NCBI RefSeq assembly: GCF_045062745.1
Contig: NZ_JBJGED010000003.1
Location: 186,001-250,000 of the forward strand
Origin: Paenibacillus_AA sp045062745
GTDB taxonomy: Bacteria; Bacillota; Bacilli; Paenibacillales; NBRC-103111
Reading direction: 5' to 3'
Length of the DNA stretch: 64,000 nucleotides
This document shows positions 62,863-64,000 of the stretch, one piece after another. The position numbers were made by a program, and so were the translations under genes. Below the pieces are notes generated by a model. The model was given only the letters and a program-made list of their open reading frames with translations, ran no database searches and had not been told where the DNA came from. Every line of letters begins with the position of its first letter. The stretch's first letter is position 1.

Positions 62863-64000
62863 ATGGAGGAGCAAAAAGACAGCAAGAAGATGAGTCGCAG
62901 GAAGCTGCTGGCGGCCGGGGCCGCCGGCGCGGCGGCGGCGATGGCCGGCGCCATGATGAGCGCAACCGGAGGATCGGCCGCTTCGGTGCTGGGCGCGGTG
63001 TATAGAGAGGGAGGCGGGACCGCGAGTTTGACGGGTGCCGGTTATGTCGTCCCCTCGACGATCGAGGAGCTGCGGGCGATGACCGCCCCTAGCGCGGACT
63101 ACGCTTATCTGGTCACGAATGCGGGCCAGGAGGGGCATTTCATCTACGATCCGGCGGATACGGCCTCGATCGACAATACCGGCCTTGTCCTCGTGTCGTC
63201 GAGCGGAGCGCGCTTCAAGCGGCTGCTGGAGACGCCGTACTTGAACGTGAAGTGGTTCGGTGCCAAGGGCGACGGCGTGACGGATGACATGGCGGCGATC
63301 CAGCGGACGATCGATGCCGCGTCGGCCCGGGGCGGCGGCACCGTGTTCCTCCCCCAGGGGACGTACATCGTGTCGCCCTCCGGGCAGAACCGGATCATGC
63401 TGCGCAGCAACGTCGATATCCTCGGAGAGGGCGGCGGCACTGTCATCAAGGTGAAGGACAACGCCGGCGACTACGGCATGGTGTTCGGGGCCAGCTCCGC
63501 CACACCGGTCCGGGATGTGCGAATGTCCCATCTCCGCATCGACCAGAACCCGGCGAACAACCTGACGTGCAACATCGATTCGTCGAGGACCGACTCGTAT
63601 TACTGGCAGTTTGCCGTCGCCCTGTACAACTACGAGAATATTGTGATCGACCACGTTACATTCGACCCCGCCTGCGGCAACAACACCATTACCCTCAATA
63701 ACGTCACCTCCCGCAATGCCGTCATTACGAACTGCCGTTTCCGTTTCGTCCGCGCGCTGGGCGACCCCGATTATGACAACTCCGCCATCTACCTGAACGG
63801 GCGCAGCCACACCGTAGCGAACTGCCTCATCTACGCGGAGCCGAGTCAGAAGGCCAGGGGCGCGATCGAGACGCACGGAGGCACCAGCGTCATCTCGGAC
63901 AACATCAGCGACGGCTACTACACCGGGATCAATCTGCAAGCCAGCGAAGCGAGCGGCGTACACAGCGACATGACGGTCACGAACAATACGATCAGCAACG
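62863..64000 (+). CDS. Tat-exported pectate-lyase-superfamily protein (3' end outside window)
   Basis: Partial CDS open to the last base (379 codons visible). The start follows GAGGAGGG. SRRKLLAAGAAGAAAAMA is the twin-arginine signal. VKWFGAKGDGVTDDMAAIQR followed by GGGTVFLPQGTY is the classic N-terminal cap of the pectate_lyase_3/GH28-related family, and beta-helix coils follow (HLRIDQNPANN, NCRFRFVRALG). It is a secreted right-handed beta-helix acting on a polysaccharide; lyase or hydrolase cannot be decided from the visible part. Confidence 0.78.
   Translation, partial: MEEQKDSKKMSRRKLLAAGAAGAAAAMAGAMMSATGGSAASVLGAVYREGGGTASLTGAGYVVPSTIEELRAMTAPSADYAYLVTNAGQEGHFIYDPADTASIDNTGLVLVSSSGARFKRLLETPYLNVKWFGAKGDGVTDDMAAIQRTIDAASARGGGTVFLPQGTYIVSPSGQNRIMLRSNVDILGEGGGTVIKVKDNAGDYGMVFGASSATPVRDVRMSHLRIDQNPANNLTCNIDSSRTDSYYWQFAVALYNYENIVIDHVTFDPACGNNTITLNNVTSRNAVITNCRFRFVRALGDPDYDNSAIYLNGRSHTVANCLIYAEPSQKARGAIETHGGTSVISDNISDGYYTGINLQASEASGVHSDMTVTNNTISN

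Overview
The window looks like chromosomal DNA from a high-GC member of the Paenibacillaceae (Paenibacillus/Cohnella type). Pointers are strong AGGAGG-type ribosome binding sites, HPr kinase/phosphorylase, an AraR-type operator, LplABC-type sugar ABC transporters, membrane-anchored AraC-family sensors and intrinsic terminators. This assignment is inference from gene content; no rRNA or marker gene is present. Almost all the DNA is devoted to sugar and glycan use.

Layout. 0.1-8.2 kb: HPr kinase (-), a secreted clan GH-A glycosidase (+), a zinc-ribbon membrane protein (-), a secreted alpha/beta hydrolase (+) and a large lyase-like glycan enzyme (-). 8.4-15.7 kb: the araDBA L-arabinose operon behind an AraR-type operator, an AraC regulator (-) and a divergent ADP-ribosylglycohydrolase-family protein. 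15.7-17.8 kb: a CPA1 Na+/H+ antiporter (-) carrying a palindromic repeat in frame. 18.0-22.2 kb: a four-gene operon (PTE-family lactonase-like enzyme, SDR, SIS-domain protein, FAD oxidoreductase) headed by a second perfect AraR-type palindrome. 22.2-26.2 kb: flavohemoglobin hmp with an FNR-type box at about -41.5, a Crp/Fnr regulator, DUF421, a GyrI-like protein and a nitroreductase. 26.3-33.2 kb: PhyH dioxygenase plus AraC regulator, a glycosidase-like protein (-), a YidC paralogue and a bile-acid-symporter-family transporter.

33.3-42.5 kb is a probable sialic-acid locus: a GntR/LacI-type (AraR-architecture) regulator, a membrane AraC sensor, an LplABC-type importer, an intracellular-looking sialidase and N-acetylneuraminate lyase. 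42.9-53.5 kb: a divergent LacI repressor faces a GTTAAC-box promoter driving a FAD oxidoreductase, a solute-binding lipoprotein, GH38 alpha-mannosidase, an SGNH esterase and a Tat-exported beta-helix protein. 53.5-64 kb: sugar isomerase-like and APH-like genes (-), an anchored SGNH hydrolase, a three-gene ABC-2 exporter (-), a glutaredoxin, a VOC protein and two more Tat-exported proteins, the last cut by the window edge.

The most unusual signals are not genes. (1) A ~55-bp palindromic element (arms CCCCACAAAGT / ACTTTGCGGGG) occurs three times, once inside the antiporter coding sequence without breaking it. (2) Several intergenic spacers hold degenerate repeats whose sequence differs from spacer to spacer but whose spacing is repeatedly 51 nt. 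(3) The 12-bp AraR core TTGTACGTACAA occurs exactly twice, at araDBA and at the lactonase/SDR/SIS/FAD operon, tying an uncharacterised oxidative sugar pathway to pentose sensing.
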